Source: Ignavibacteria bacterium (GTDB lineage: Bacteria > Bacteroidota > Ignavibacteria > Tepidaquicellales > OLB5). From it: DNA of 64,000 bases. Under the pieces are notes generated by a model, which saw only the letters and a program-made list of their open reading frames with translations, did not search any database and had not been told where the DNA came from. Both the position numbers and the translations under genes were made by a program. Below are positions 36,931-47,394 of the stretch, one piece after another (positions within the stretch are counted from its first letter, which is position 1; the number at the start of each line of letters is the position of its first letter). The DNA is taken from contig JADZAP010000006.1 in NCBI GenBank assembly GCA_020852705.1, forward strand, positions 1 through 64,000, in the 5' to 3' direction.

Positions 36931-37857
36931 ATGGCAACTTTTATTATCAGAAAGTTACTGTACTCAATCCTGATACTCATTGGGGTTATTACAGTAACTT
37001 TTTGTTTAATGTATGTAATCCCCGGAGATCCTGCCAGACTGATGCTTGGACAGAGGGCTGATATTGCATCTATTGATGCAGTAAGAAAACAGCTTGGACT
37101 TGATGACCCCTTATACATACAATACGGTCGATTTATGCTCAAAGCTGTACAGGGTGACTTGGGCAGATCATATTCATCTAACCGGGATGTACTTACAACT
37201 ATAATTGATACTTTTCCTGCTTCCGCCTTACTTGCTGTATCTGCATTAATAGTATCTTCAATATTAGGTATATTAATTGGAGTGATTTCATCGGTTAAGC
37301 CTTATACATTTGCAGATAATTTATCTATGCTCATGGCATTATTTGGAATATCATTTCCTACTTTTGCATTTGGTTTAATTATGGCTTTGGTTTTTGGTGC
37401 ATGGTTAAAATGGTTTCCAATTTCAGGATACATAAATAACGGAATGATTTATCTTGTGCTGCCAATGCTTACCCTTGCATTAAGACCGCTTTCAATAATT
37501 GCGCGATTAACAAGATCCAGTATGTTAGATGTTTTGGGACACGATTATGTTAGAACTGCCCGTGCTAAAGGAGTTAATGAATGGAAAGTGATAATTAGGC
37601 ACGCATTAAGAAATGCTCTGAATCCAGTTATTACAACAATCAGTGCGTGGCTTGCTGCTTTACTTGGGGGAACTTTCTTCATTGAATATATTTTCAACTG
37701 GCCCGGTATTGGACTGTTAGCTATTAATTCAATTCTTTCATTGGATTTCCCTATGATTCAGGGGACAGTATTATTTACTGCCGTAATTTTCATTCTGGTT
37801 AATATGATTGTAGATATTATATACGCATTTCTTGACCCAAAAGTAAAATTATCATAA
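36931..37857 (+). CDS. ABC transporter permease, DppB/OppB type
   Basis: A 308-residue inner membrane protein with about six helices. The N-terminus is the family-typical FIIRKLLYSILILIGVITVT, followed by FCLMYVIPGDPARLMLGQRA and the EAA loop (VRTARAKGVNEWKVIIRHAL, RNALNPVITT) that contacts the ATPase. It follows the NlpC/P60 stop by 3 bp. The usual dppC, dppD and dppF partners are missing from the window, so the transporter must borrow them from elsewhere or be incomplete. Confidence 0.93.
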   Translation: MATFIIRKLLYSILILIGVITVTFCLMYVIPGDPARLMLGQRADIASIDAVRKQLGLDDPLYIQYGRFMLKAVQGDLGRSYSSNRDVLTTIIDTFPASALLAVSALIVSSILGILIGVISSVKPYTFADNLSMLMALFGISFPTFAFGLIMALVFGAWLKWFPISGYINNGMIYLVLPMLTLALRPLSIIARLTRSSMLDVLGHDYVRTARAKGVNEWKVIIRHALRNALNPVITTISAWLAALLGGTFFIEYIFNWPGIGLLAINSILSLDFPMIQGTVLFTAVIFILVNMIVDIIYAFLDPKVKLS

Positions 37858-37878
37858 ATTAAAACGAATTTTATTAAC

Positions 37879-40116
37879 ATGAAGAATTTATTCTATATTA
37901 CTTCAGTTTTTATTTTTTTAACAGCAGGTTCCTTTTCTCAATCAAATCATTATTCACCATTCAGTGTCAATGTATCTAAATCGAACTTAAAAAGTACAGA
38001 ACTTCTGAATTCTGTAACCGATGCAAAAATTATTGATGTGAACTTTGATGAAGTGCTTCGAATTATCAGAAATCGTGAAGAAAATATCAGTCTTACAGTT
38101 CCATTTGAAGGGAATACATTAAATGTAGAGCTTAAAAAATTTGATATAATTAACAGCAATACAAAATTTGTAAAAGGAACCGGCGCAGGTGATGTTATTA
38201 TAAATAGAATTAATGATTTTGTTTCATACACAAGTGATCTTAAAGATATTAATTCACCGCTTGTAGTAATTACTTTTTTTAAAGATGAAATATCTGCCTT
38301 AATTATTACCAATCAGGATACCTATGTGATTGCAAAAGAACATTCAGGAAATGACATTATTGCATATAAAACAAGTAATTTAAAAAAACATAACGATTTT
38401 AAATGTACAAGTGAAGAGTTAGGAATACCTGAAGAAATTACAAATCTTCAGAAAAATCTTAGGAGCAATATGTTTGATATTGCAACCAGTAATCTTTTAA
38501 AAGCTAATATAGCTGTCGAATCTGATTTTGAACTTTTTTCATTCTTTAGCGGATCAATTGAACGTGCAACAAATTATATAATTTCTTTATATGTTCCGGT
38601 CTCGGCAATATATACCCGTGATGTGAATGTGAAACTTGAACTCACATATATAAGGGTTTGGTCAACTTCAGCTGATCCTTATCCTGATGCTACTTCATCA
38701 AGTACTTTGCTCAATGCTTTCAGAAGTTACTGGAATGCAAATATGCAGGGCACACCCAGAACGATTGCACATTTTATTTCAACACGACCCGGTGGGCTAG
38801 GGGGTGTTGCCTGGGTTGACGTTTTATGTGCAACCGGAGGTAACAGCTATGGTTATGCTTTCAGTGATATTGACGGTACGTTCAATAATCTTCCAACTTA
38901 TTCATGGGATTGTATGGTTGTTGCACATGAAACCGGTCATAATTTTGGGTCACCTCATACTCACAATTGTTCATGGCCAGGCGGACCTATTGATAGCTGT
39001 TATACAGTAGAAGGAGGATGTTATAATGGTCCTCAAATTCCTCGGGTTGGAACAATTATGAGTTATTGCCATTTGAACGGATCAATTGTATTGTATTTTG
39101 GTCCGTTACCATCAAATTTGATTAGAACTAAAGCTGAATCAGCAGGATGTATGAGTTCTATTACGGGTTATTTACTTGCAACACCAAACGGAGGTCAATT
39201 ATTCAGATCAAGTAACCAAACATTAATCATTTGGGGAACGTCTAATTCAGGTACTGTTGATATTGACTATAGCTCTAATAACGGTGGGAATTGGGTTAAT
39301 ATCCAAAGTAACATTGATGCATCGTTAAGAAACATAACATGGACAATACCCTATATTTCAACAACCTTACAGGCACGTGTTAAAGTGTATCAATCCGGTA
39401 TGCCAGCAAACGGAGATCAAAGTGATAGTGCGTTTCAAATCAGACCTTTAATGAATACTTTCAGTATTTTTAATCCACCCCAGCTATACAGAACAAACGT
39501 ATCTCAGGGAGATACTTCATTGCTCAATTTCAGTTTCGGGAAAAGCGGTACATTGCCTGAATTCAAATATAAATTTACATTAAGTACACTTAATAACTCA
39601 AATTCATTTTCATCTTTTTCAAATAATTCAGGGCATGATACTGTTTTTTCTATAACCAGAAACAGGTTAGACTCTTTAGTAAATAGTTGGGGTACTGTTA
39701 ATATTGGAGATTCACTCAGATTAAAATGGGGGATAAGAAGTTACACTATGCTTGATTCCCTTTCTTCGCAAAATAATTTTTTAATTACATTTATCAGAAC
39801 TGTAATTGGGATTCAGCAGATTTCATCAAACATTCCTGAAAGATATTTTATCAGCCCTAATTATCCAAATCCGTTTAATCCAGAAACAAATATTAAATTT
39901 GGATTGCCGGCACATTCCAGTGTAAAACTTGTAATATTTGATATACTGGGAAAAGAAGTTGTTACATTAATAAACGGAAAACTTGATGCCGGAGAATATA
40001 ATGCACAATGGGATGCCTCAAGTTATTCAAGCGGAATATATATTTATAAAATTGAAGCCTTTGATATAAAAGGTAATAAGTTTACTGAAACAAGAAAAAT
40101 GGTTTTAGTTAAATAG
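37879..40116 (+). CDS. T9SS-secreted zinc metalloprotease (reprolysin-like)
   Basis: A 745-residue exported protein with a signal peptide ending near FSQS. A propeptide-like region (about 30-200) is followed by a metzincin-type catalytic domain: VVAHETGHNFGSPHTHNC gives H350, E351, H354 and H360 (HExxHxxGxxH-like, with Asn/Phe/Gly/Ser/Pro spacing), and a downstream Met-turn GTIMSYCH. An Ig-like domain follows. The last 90 residues are a T9SS type A sorting domain: NYPNPFNPETNIKFGLP, VIFDILGKEVVTLI, YSSGIYIYKIEA and KMVLVK. It is probably released or anchored at the cell surface, degrading extracellular protein. Confidence 0.9.
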   Translation: MKNLFYITSVFIFLTAGSFSQSNHYSPFSVNVSKSNLKSTELLNSVTDAKIIDVNFDEVLRIIRNREENISLTVPFEGNTLNVELKKFDIINSNTKFVKGTGAGDVIINRINDFVSYTSDLKDINSPLVVITFFKDEISALIITNQDTYVIAKEHSGNDIIAYKTSNLKKHNDFKCTSEELGIPEEITNLQKNLRSNMFDIATSNLLKANIAVESDFELFSFFSGSIERATNYIISLYVPVSAIYTRDVNVKLELTYIRVWSTSADPYPDATSSSTLLNAFRSYWNANMQGTPRTIAHFISTRPGGLGGVAWVDVLCATGGNSYGYAFSDIDGTFNNLPTYSWDCMVVAHETGHNFGSPHTHNCSWPGGPIDSCYTVEGGCYNGPQIPRVGTIMSYCHLNGSIVLYFGPLPSNLIRTKAESAGCMSSITGYLLATPNGGQLFRSSNQTLIIWGTSNSGTVDIDYSSNNGGNWVNIQSNIDASLRNITWTIPYISTTLQARVKVYQSGMPANGDQSDSAFQIRPLMNTFSIFNPPQLYRTNVSQGDTSLLNFSFGKSGTLPEFKYKFTLSTLNNSNSFSSFSNNSGHDTVFSITRNRLDSLVNSWGTVNIGDSLRLKWGIRSYTMLDSLSSQNNFLITFIRTVIGIQQISSNIPERYFISPNYPNPFNPETNIKFGLPAHSSVKLVIFDILGKEVVTLINGKLDAGEYNAQWDASSYSSGIYIYKIEAFDIKGNKFTETRKMVLVK

Positions 40117-40134
40117 GTTCATATTTTTTTATCC

Positions 40135-40159
40135 GCCTCTGAAAAATAGGGGCATTTTT
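40135..40159 (+). terminator. Probable terminator after the metalloprotease gene
   Basis: GCCTCT (40135-40140) pairs with AGGGGC (40148-40153), including one G-T pair, and is followed by ATTTTTAT. Confidence 0.5.
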
Positions 40160-40235
40160 ATAAATTTTAATATTTTAATGAAACTGTATATATAATTTAT
40201 CAATTAATATAAATGTATATATTAAATTTAATGTA

Positions 40236-41552
40236 ATGGCAATAAATTTCAATAAATTCACAATAAAAGCTCAGGAAGCAATGCAGGAAGCAACTGAAAT
40301 TGCATCAAATTATTCTAATCAGCAAATAGAACCTTTGCATTTACTTGCGGCATTAATGCAAAACAATGAATCTATTGCTGTATCGCTGCTTAAAAAGATT
40401 GGTACTGATGTTAATTTTCTTAAAATAAAAATATCCGGTGAAATAGATAAACTTCCTAAAATATCCGGTGCAACTTCTTCAAACCAGTATATTTCCAGCA
40501 GTCTTCAAAAAGATATTGATGAGGCTATTAAGATAGCTTCTCAGCTTAAAGATGAATATATCAGCATTGAACATCTTTTAATATCAATTGCCGAAGATAA
40601 TACACCATCCGGAAAGCTGCTTGCAGAGCAAGGTGTTAACCGAGAATCAATTTTAACAGCATTAAAAGATGTTAGAGGGGCTCAAAGAGTTACCAGCCAA
40701 GCCCCCGAGGAGACTTACCAATCTCTTAAAAAATATGGGCGTGATCTTAATCAGCTTGCTAGTCAAGGAAAACTGGATCCGGTAATTGGCAGGGAAGACG
40801 AAATTAGAAGGGTGCTGCAGGTACTATCCAGAAGAACTAAAAACAACCCGGTTTTAGTTGGTGAGCCCGGAGTAGGCAAAACTGCAATTGCAGAAGGACT
40901 TGCATTCAGAATTGTAAATGGTGAAGTACCCGAAAATTTAAGAACTAAAACTGTAATTGCTCTAGATATGGGTGCACTTATTGCAGGAGCCAGTTACAGA
41001 GGTCAATTTGAAGAACGATTGAAGGCAGTTGTTAATGAAGTTAAGCAAAGTGATGGTGAAATTATTTTATTTATTGATGAAATACATACATTAGTTGGTG
41101 CTGGTAAAACCGATGGTGCAATGGATGCAGCAAATATTTTAAAACCGGCTCTTGCCCGGGGAGAGCTTCATGCAATTGGCGCAACAACTTTAGATGAGTA
41201 CCGTAAATATATTGAAAAAGATCCAGCCTTAGAACGCAGGTTTCAGCCGGTATTGGTTGACGAACCAAGTGTTGAAGATACTATTTCAATTTTACGAGGA
41301 TTAAAAGAAAAATATGAAGTGCATCATGGTGTTAGAATAACAGATGCAGCAATTGTTTCTGCAGCGGCACTTTCTCATCGTTATATAACAGATAGATTTC
41401 TACCTGATAAAGCGATTGACCTAATTGATGAAGCAGCAAGTAAGTTAAGAATAGAAATTGACTCTATGCCAGAGGAGCTGGATATTGTTGAAAAAAAGAT
41501 TAAACAGCTTGAAATTGAACGCGAAGCATTAAAAAGAGAGTTGACAGCGTAA
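40236..41552 (+). CDS. clpB: ClpB N-terminal half (N domain, first AAA+ module, start of M domain)
   Basis: A 438-residue protein equal to the first half of the disaggregase ClpB. The N domain (about 1-145) is followed by NBD1 with Walker A GEPGVGKT (209-216), Walker B IILFIDE (276-282), sensor 1 IGATTLDEY and the arginine fingers in ALERRF (334/335). It ends in the first coiled coil of the middle domain: [18 protein letters not shown], then LTA and a stop. Full ClpB would continue here. The remainder is encoded at 47395-48726, after five unrelated minus-strand genes. ClpB with DnaK rescues aggregated proteins; whether two separate halves assemble is not known. Confidence 0.93.
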   Translation: MAINFNKFTIKAQEAMQEATEIASNYSNQQIEPLHLLAALMQNNESIAVSLLKKIGTDVNFLKIKISGEIDKLPKISGATSSNQYISSSLQKDIDEAIKIASQLKDEYISIEHLLISIAEDNTPSGKLLAEQGVNRESILTALKDVRGAQRVTSQAPEETYQSLKKYGRDLNQLASQGKLDPVIGREDEIRRVLQVLSRRTKNNPVLVGEPGVGKTAIAEGLAFRIVNGEVPENLRTKTVIALDMGALIAGASYRGQFEERLKAVVNEVKQSDGEIILFIDEIHTLVGAGKTDGAMDAANILKPALARGELHAIGATTLDEYRKYIEKDPALERRFQPVLVDEPSVEDTISILRGLKEKYEVHHGVRITDAAIVSAAALSHRYITDRFLPDKAIDLIDEAASKLRIEIDSMPEELDIVEKKIKQLEIEREALKRELTA

Positions 41553-41597
41553 CGTAATGCAGCTATTTTCTGAATTTTAGCAGTTAAAAAATAAAAT

Positions 41598-43328
41598 CTA
41601 TTTTTTCTTTTTTTCTAAAATTGGAAGTGTAAAGAAAAATGTAGTTCCTTTACCAACTTCAGACTCAAACCAAATCTTGCCGCCATGTTTTTCAATAACC
41701 CTTTTGCATAATGCCAATCCAATTCCTGAACCGGGATATTTTCTGTGGTCATGCAGTTTCTGGAAAACTATAAATATTCTTTCAGAGAACCATTGTTCTA
41801 TACCTATTCCATTATCTTTAACAGCAAATAACCACATATTATCTTTCTTTTCAGCTGAAATGTTGAGTTGCGGTGTATTTTCACCCTGATATTTTATTGC
41901 ATTTGCAATTAGATTTTGGAAAACCTGAGTAATTTGAATAAAGTTTCCAAATATTTTAGGAAGGGTAAATTGATTTATCTCAGCTTTTGATTCCCTTATT
42001 GCAACTTCAAGATTTGCTTTTGCATCGTTTAATGCTTGGTTACAATCAACCTCTTCTTTAACTGCTCTCTCGGTCCCCACTCTGGAGTACATAAGAAAAT
42101 CTGTAATAAGCCGGTACATTCTTGTAACACCATCATCTGCGGATGCAATTTGTTCTTCCAATTCGTGCCCAAGCCGTTTTTTATATTTTTTGTTAAGAGT
42201 TTCAAGAAAATTCTGTATTGAACGTAATGGTTCCTGAAGGTCATGGCTTGCTGCGTAAGAAAATACATATAATTCTTCATTTGAAAGCGCCAATTCTTCA
42301 GCGTAGCGTCTAAGTTCTTCTTCAACCTGCTTTTTAAAAGTAATATCACGTGAAATTGCTGAAACACTTGTTACAATACCTGCTTCATCCCAAATAGGTG
42401 AACATGTCAATGATACATCTATAACAGTTTTGTCACGTCTTTGACGTTTTGTTTCTAATGCTTCAATTCTTTCTCCCCTTGCAGCTTTGTTAAGCAAATT
42501 TTCAAGTTCATTTTGTTTATCATCCGGTACTACTATTGAAATATTCCTTCCAATAGCATCTCTTTTAGTGAACCCGTATAGATTTTCTGCACCCGGGTTC
42601 CAGCTTTGTATCTGTCCATCAATACTTATAGAGTAAATTGCATCACTTGAATTAAGTACAATTGAAGCAAGTTGATTTTTAATTTCTTCGTTCTTTTTCC
42701 TTTCTGTAATATCTCTTAAAATTGTAATTACATGAGGAATTGAATGATAAAGCACAGGAGTAGAAGCAATACTTACATCTACATAGCTGCCGTCAAGTCG
42801 TTTAATTGTAATATCAATAACAGGCACCTGTTTCATATATTTTACCATTTCTTCAACACGCTTTGCAACTTTTTCTCTAAATGAATAGTGTATAAAATCA
42901 TTAATATTTGAGCCAAGAACTTCTTCTTCGTTTTTTGCGCCAATAAGTGTTAATCCCGCTTGGTTTATAAACAAAAGTTTTCCATCTCTGTGTATTGTAA
43001 TAGTATCTGGTGATAAATTTACAGTACTTCTTAATCTGTTAACATTATCCTGCAGTTCTTCAATATTTTTTTCAAGTTTTGCAATTTTAACCTTTAATTC
43101 TTTTGCTCTGCGTCTGGTAAAAATTGCATAGGCAAATCCAAATAAACATAAAACAAAAAGCAGTTCTACAATTCTGAAGCCTTCTTTATCTGATGCAATA
43201 CTTCGCATCCATAAAAAAATATCAAGCATTGAAACAGCAACAAGTATAACAATTATTATTGAAAATATAATAATTATATCTTTTAAATCGCTGGAATCTT
43301 TTATTTTATTGTTTTTTTCTTCTGGCAA
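41598..43328 (-). CDS. PAS-domain sensor histidine kinase
   Basis: A 576-residue membrane kinase. Two helices (about 14-34 and 48-64) flank a very short periplasmic loop, followed by a coiled coil ([20 protein letters not shown]). Two PAS domains follow ([39 protein letters not shown]), each with a PAC tail (DITERKK, SRDIT). The HisKA phosphorylation site is H362 in [14 protein letters not shown], phytochrome-kinase-like. The HATPase has [17 protein letters not shown] and [20 protein letters not shown]. There is no fused or adjacent response regulator. Its start overlaps the end of the glycosyltransferase gene by 23 bp, so it is the last gene of a minus-strand operon. Confidence 0.93.
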   Translation of the reverse strand: MPEEKNNKIKDSSDLKDIIIIFSIIIVILVAVSMLDIFLWMRSIASDKEGFRIVELLFVLCLFGFAYAIFTRRRAKELKVKIAKLEKNIEELQDNVNRLRSTVNLSPDTITIHRDGKLLFINQAGLTLIGAKNEEEVLGSNINDFIHYSFREKVAKRVEEMVKYMKQVPVIDITIKRLDGSYVDVSIASTPVLYHSIPHVITILRDITERKKNEEIKNQLASIVLNSSDAIYSISIDGQIQSWNPGAENLYGFTKRDAIGRNISIVVPDDKQNELENLLNKAARGERIEALETKRQRRDKTVIDVSLTCSPIWDEAGIVTSVSAISRDITFKKQVEEELRRYAEELALSNEELYVFSYAASHDLQEPLRSIQNFLETLNKKYKKRLGHELEEQIASADDGVTRMYRLITDFLMYSRVGTERAVKEEVDCNQALNDAKANLEVAIRESKAEINQFTLPKIFGNFIQITQVFQNLIANAIKYQGENTPQLNISAEKKDNMWLFAVKDNGIGIEQWFSERIFIVFQKLHDHRKYPGSGIGLALCKRVIEKHGGKIWFESEVGKGTTFFFTLPILEKKKK

Positions 43329-44049
43329 TTAATTCAGGCTTTAATTCTTTCTTAAGTTCAAATATCTCTTTAATGGTTCTGAAAATTATTGAAGGACGTG
43401 CTGCAGTTGAAACCCCGTCAACCCTTGGTAAATGTTTAACCCCAAGCTCAGTAAAAGTGTATCCTAAAAGTTCTGCCCTTATCATAATTTCTGCATCAAT
43501 AAATGCATCTTTTGTTTTAACGTTAATATTTTTAAACAGATCGGTTTTAATAATTTTAAAAGCACAATCAATATCTATGTAATCAATATCAAATACTAAA
43601 CGGAGCATAAAATTATACACAAAACTAGTTAGTTTTCTGTATGGTGAATATTGTTTTTTCTTTCTGTAGCCAACAACCATATCAGAATATGGAATAAGAG
43701 CAACAAATTTCTTTAGTTCTTCCAGGTCAAACTGATTATCGCCATCAGTATAGAACACATATTCAAATCCTGCTGTTGAAAAACCTTCCCAAAGAGTAGC
43801 ACCATAACCCTTATTTTGTTTATGGTGTATAACTTTAACTTTTGGATATTGCTCTGCAAGCTTATCAGCAACTTCACCTGTTTTATCGGGACTGCCATCT
43901 TCAATTATAGTAATCTCAAAATCTTTTAAGTTCAACGATTCAAGTACTTCAACTGCTTTATGAACGACTTTATCAATGTTTTTTTCATCATAATAAGCAG
44001 GAAAAAAAACTGAAAGTCTAATATCTTTATTTGTAATATTATTACCCAT
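43306..44049 (-). CDS. Family 2 glycosyltransferase (polyprenol-phosphate sugar synthase-like)
   Basis: A 247-residue GT-A enzyme: [20 protein letters not shown], then [34 protein letters not shown] and the metal-binding [14 protein letters not shown]. The [20 protein letters not shown] region matches dolichyl/undecaprenyl-phosphate mannose or glucose synthases. It probably charges a lipid carrier with a sugar for use by the GT-C membrane enzyme encoded at the head of the operon. It overlaps the epimerase gene upstream by 8 bp and the kinase gene downstream by 23 bp. Confidence 0.92.
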   Translation of the reverse strand: MGNNITNKDIRLSVFFPAYYDEKNIDKVVHKAVEVLESLNLKDFEITIIEDGSPDKTGEVADKLAEQYPKVKVIHHKQNKGYGATLWEGFSTAGFEYVFYTDGDNQFDLEELKKFVALIPYSDMVVGYRKKKQYSPYRKLTSFVYNFMLRLVFDIDYIDIDCAFKIIKTDLFKNINVKTKDAFIDAEIMIRAELLGYTFTELGVKHLPRVDGVSTAARPSIIFRTIKEIFELKKELKPELIARRKKQ

Positions 44050-44974
44050 TATTTAAAAAATATTCCCAGGTATTTATTAATCCCTCATTAAACGTGAATT
44101 CTGGTTTCCATTTTAAATATTTTGCTGCAAGTCTGTTATCCAATACATTTGTTTTAACATCAAATTTTCTGCCATCAAGATATTTTACATTAAAATTAAG
44201 CTTTAAAACATTTCTGAATCTTTGAAGTATCTGATTTACTGATAATCCTTTAGCACTGCTGATATTGTAAATTCTGTTAGGTGATTTATCTTTAATAGCT
44301 TTGTATATGGCTTGAGCCCCATCTTTTATATAAAAGTAATCTCTAATAACTTTCCCATCTCCCCATATTTCTATAGTATTACCATGTTTAATTTTATAAA
44401 GCAGGTGTGCTATTAAACCCTGTGTAATAAACGGATTCTGTCTTTCGCCAAAAGGATTTGAAAACCTGAGGATTTTATAATCCAGACTTTTTAATACATT
44501 ATATGAATAAAGATATTTTTCAATTGATAGCTTAATTATACCATAAGAGCTAATCGGTTCAGTGGGATGCTTCTCATTTATTGGCAGTTTAATTGGATTG
44601 CCATAAACTGTACCGCCCGAAGAAATGAAAATTATCCGTTTTATACCGTACTCAATACACTTTTCAAATAAACGCAGTGATGAAACTAGATTACTTTCAA
44701 CATCGTAAAATGTATTTAAATTAGATGTAGCTGGAACAGTTGAACTAACCAAATGAACTGCGTATGTGTTACCTTTTAAAGCTTTGGAAATATCTACTTC
44801 GTTATTAAAATCACCTTCTATAAAATTAATCTTATCTAATATGTGGGCAACATTTTTTTTTGAGGCATTCTGTTTATCAAATACATTTACTCTTAGCCCG
44901 TTTTTTAGCAGGTCTTCTGCTATATGCGAGCCAATAAAACCACCGCCTCCAAATATGATACAGCTTTCTTGCAT
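44042..44974 (-). CDS. NAD-dependent epimerase/dehydratase (extended SDR)
   Basis: A 310-residue Rossmann enzyme with the NAD motif FGGGGFIGSH (8-17), the catalytic SSGGTVYGNP and a YGIIK (YxxxK) pair. RFSNPFGERQNPF and GDGKVIRDYFYIKD are typical of UDP-glucose 4-epimerase-like sugar nucleotide enzymes. It would supply a modified sugar nucleotide to the two glycosyltransferases of the same operon. The stop and start codons touch those of the methyltransferase gene (shared base 44974). Confidence 0.92.
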   Translation of the reverse strand: MQESCIIFGGGGFIGSHIAEDLLKNGLRVNVFDKQNASKKNVAHILDKINFIEGDFNNEVDISKALKGNTYAVHLVSSTVPATSNLNTFYDVESNLVSSLRLFEKCIEYGIKRIIFISSGGTVYGNPIKLPINEKHPTEPISSYGIIKLSIEKYLYSYNVLKSLDYKILRFSNPFGERQNPFITQGLIAHLLYKIKHGNTIEIWGDGKVIRDYFYIKDGAQAIYKAIKDKSPNRIYNISSAKGLSVNQILQRFRNVLKLNFNVKYLDGRKFDVKTNVLDNRLAAKYLKWKPEFTFNEGLINTWEYFLNNG

Positions 44975-45669
44975 TAATTTAATTTGCTTAATTGTAAAAC
45001 GTACCTGTAAGGCAAAAAATAAAATGGTATCCTTTTTATTAAATTAATTTTAAACATAATGTTTACCTGCATTTTAATAAGTTTAAGATTATAGTTGTGA
45101 ATGTGCCACTCTTCAAGATTATTTTTACTGGCTAAATCCCATTGGCTTTCCTTTGGCTCCAAAACCCATTTGAATCCTGTTTTTAGCAATAGATTTTTGG
45201 TAAAAATAATCAAATTTTCGTTTGGAATTGATAGCGAAATTAATCCGTTTTTTTTAAGTACTCTGTGCATTTCTATTAGTACCTTTACTGGATCAAGTAC
45301 ATGTTCAAAAACTTCTGTGCATATAATCCTTTCAAAACTTTCATTTTCAAATGGCAGGTTTTCTCCGGCAGCTCTAAATATTTTTGCTTTACTCCCTAAC
45401 CGGGCTTTTGAGCGATTAACCTGAATTTCTGCAATATCAATTCCTGTTAATATTCCGCATTTTATTCTTTCTAATATATGACCTGCTCCGCAGCCAATTT
45501 CAAGCACTGTATTATTTGGGTTAATTTCTGCTAGTTTTAACAGAACATCAATTCGTTTGTTTTCAATGTATCTGAAAAGACGGTTTGGATGATTATAAAA
45601 TTTATCAAGGTCATATTTTAAAGCATGCTCTTCATTCCAAGTTTCAAAATCCTCAGGTAATGGCTTCAT
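44974..45669 (-). CDS. Class I SAM-dependent methyltransferase
   Basis: A 231-residue protein with SAM motif I NTVLEIGCGAGHILER (about 53-68), then ILTGIDIAEIQVNRSKARLG and the post-motif block ESFERIICTEVFEHVLDPVKVL with RVLKKNGLISLSIPNE. It is of the Methyltransf_11 type found in polysaccharide gene sets. The start overlaps the stop of the membrane glycosyltransferase gene by 4 bp. Likely target: a lipid-linked sugar or polyprenyl intermediate; not determinable. Confidence 0.9.
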   Translation of the reverse strand: MKPLPEDFETWNEEHALKYDLDKFYNHPNRLFRYIENKRIDVLLKLAEINPNNTVLEIGCGAGHILERIKCGILTGIDIAEIQVNRSKARLGSKAKIFRAAGENLPFENESFERIICTEVFEHVLDPVKVLIEMHRVLKKNGLISLSIPNENLIIFTKNLLLKTGFKWVLEPKESQWDLASKNNLEEWHIHNYNLKLIKMQVNIMFKINLIKRIPFYFLPYRYVLQLSKLN

Positions 45670-47318
45670 TGTTTTTCAAAAATGAATGAGCCAAAGCGCT
45701 GGTCTTGAGAAATAATCTGTTTAATAAATTTATATTTTGTTGAATCTCTCAAAGTTTCCAGCTGAACATCATTTTTAAACTCGGGGCGATACCCATAATG
45801 TGACTCCCATATAATAATTGAACCGCTTGGCGCTTCTGCAAGATTTTTCTGGTCAAGTTTTTTAAAAAGCTGCTGATTATTTTTATATTGCCCTGAATAA
45901 AACATTATAAATGAATGATTAGTAAGCTTTTCTTTTTTATCAGAATCGGGTATTGAATCAATAAATTCTGCAGTTTCTTTTACCGTTATGTTTTCCGGAG
46001 AAAGCTTTTTTGGTTCAACAAAGTATAAATGAACAGCAGAAAGTATTACAAGTAACAATCCAAGGTTACCAAGATATTTTTGACGGTTACTGTTCCATAA
46101 TACTGCTGAAAATAGAATAGTTAATATCACAAAAATTATTTTTGTATAATCTGCTTTTTCAAGTAGTACAAAACCATCAGTTGATTTTGAAAGGAACAAC
46201 AGAACTAAAACTGCAAATATTCCTGTAATAATATAGTATGTATTTTTAAATCTTTGTACAGAAAGATTATTTAAACCTACAGCAGCAAAAAATGCGCAAA
46301 TTGGTGAAATATGAAGAAGGTATCTCCAGTTCCCCGGGTTTGGACCATCACTTACCATTGTAAGCATTTGAATTATAAAAATAGATATGAAGATTATATA
46401 AAATTCACGATACTTATTGAAATATTCCTTTATTTTAGAGGTATCGTTCAGAAATCCAAAAAATCCTGCTAAAAAAAGGGTAAGGCAAACCGGTCCTACT
46501 ATAAATATATAAACTTTAAAGTAATGAAGCAGACCCTGAGATTTGTAATTTAGTCCTGCAACAGAACGCATTTCCGAAAGTACAAAAAACATATCTCCGG
46601 TTTTTATCCAGCCGAGTAAATTATATAATATGGGGAACACAAAAAGCAATGCAGCATAGTAATATTGCTTTTTAAACAGATAAATTACAGTAAAAATTAT
46701 AAGCACCAGTGCAATTTCCTGTCTTATAGTGTAGATGTATCCCAAAAGAAGTGAACTTAAAATATATTTTTCTTTTTTAAATAGAAGTAAAAAAACTACA
46801 AAACATAATGCTGTAAAAATTTCTGAATATGACCTGAATGAAAGATTAACAAATAGGGGCTGTGCTGCAAGAAGCAGTGCCCCAACAATTGCAAAGCTAA
46901 CCTTATATGTTCGTATCATTAAATAAGTGAGATATACAGTTGATGCTGCAATAAAAGAATTAAAGATTAAAACAGCATCATAACTAATAAGGGCTGGAAT
47001 TACCATAAATATTTTGTACCCGGGTTTTGGTCCGTTTCCTAATATTACCCATGGGTCATGCCAAAAATTGAGCATATTGATATACTGCGCAACTTCATCA
47101 TCCTGATAGAATCCGACAGCAATCTTTCGGTATGAATAATATAGTATAGTTAAAACAGGTATTATAAGCCAAAGGTATTTTGAATATTTTGCTTCAAATG
47201 AATATTCGCTATACGGAATATTTAATACTGATTCATGGCTTTTGGATGTAATTTTTGTACTTTTTATCTTGCTCATAAACAGCAAATATATACAAGCAAG
47301 GGATAATATTCTATTCAT
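45666..47318 (-). CDS. GT-C membrane glycosyltransferase
   Basis: Up to 550 residues with about twelve membrane helices. The first periplasmic loop carries GFYQDDEVAQYINM (about 69-82), the acidic catalytic motif of lipid-carrier-dependent GT-C enzymes such as ArnT/PMT relatives; LSFRSYSEIFTAL and YIYTIRQEIALV follow. A start at Met 15 (complement near 47276) is also possible and has TATATTTG a few bases upstream, which would give a nearly leaderless message. It heads the minus-strand operon of five genes and faces the clpB C-terminal half divergently. Confidence 0.88.
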   Translation of the reverse strand: MNRILSLACIYLLFMSKIKSTKITSKSHESVLNIPYSEYSFEAKYSKYLWLIIPVLTILYYSYRKIAVGFYQDDEVAQYINMLNFWHDPWVILGNGPKPGYKIFMVIPALISYDAVLIFNSFIAASTVYLTYLMIRTYKVSFAIVGALLLAAQPLFVNLSFRSYSEIFTALCFVVFLLLFKKEKYILSSLLLGYIYTIRQEIALVLIIFTVIYLFKKQYYYAALLFVFPILYNLLGWIKTGDMFFVLSEMRSVAGLNYKSQGLLHYFKVYIFIVGPVCLTLFLAGFFGFLNDTSKIKEYFNKYREFYIIFISIFIIQMLTMVSDGPNPGNWRYLLHISPICAFFAAVGLNNLSVQRFKNTYYIITGIFAVLVLLFLSKSTDGFVLLEKADYTKIIFVILTILFSAVLWNSNRQKYLGNLGLLLVILSAVHLYFVEPKKLSPENITVKETAEFIDSIPDSDKKEKLTNHSFIMFYSGQYKNNQQLFKKLDQKNLAEAPSGSIIIWESHYGYRPEFKNDVQLETLRDSTKYKFIKQIISQDQRFGSFIFEKQ

Positions 47319-47361
47319 TTCAAAGATGTTTGCTTATTATTATCTTTGTATAAAATAACGT

Positions 47362-47369
47362 TATATTTG
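47362..47369 (+). promoter_or_regulatory. Candidate -7 element before the ClpB C-terminal half
   Basis: TATATTTG matches TAnnTTTG and lies 25 bp before the ATG at 47395. A TTTG upstream (47345-47348) is only 13 nt away, so the -33 match is poor. If used, it would give the second clpB half its own short-leader transcript. Confidence 0.4.
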
Positions 47370-47394
47370 AACCTGTTTTGAATTTTTATTGAAA

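Noticed and set aside
41540-41600. Simple frameshift or sequencing error as the cause of the clpB split
   Set aside because: The two halves are separated by 5.8 kb holding five complete genes on the other strand, which a base error cannot explain.
47345-47369. Full consensus promoter before the ClpB C-terminal half
   Set aside because: The TTTG to TATATTTG distance is 13 nt rather than 19-21, so only the -7 element is listed, with low confidence.
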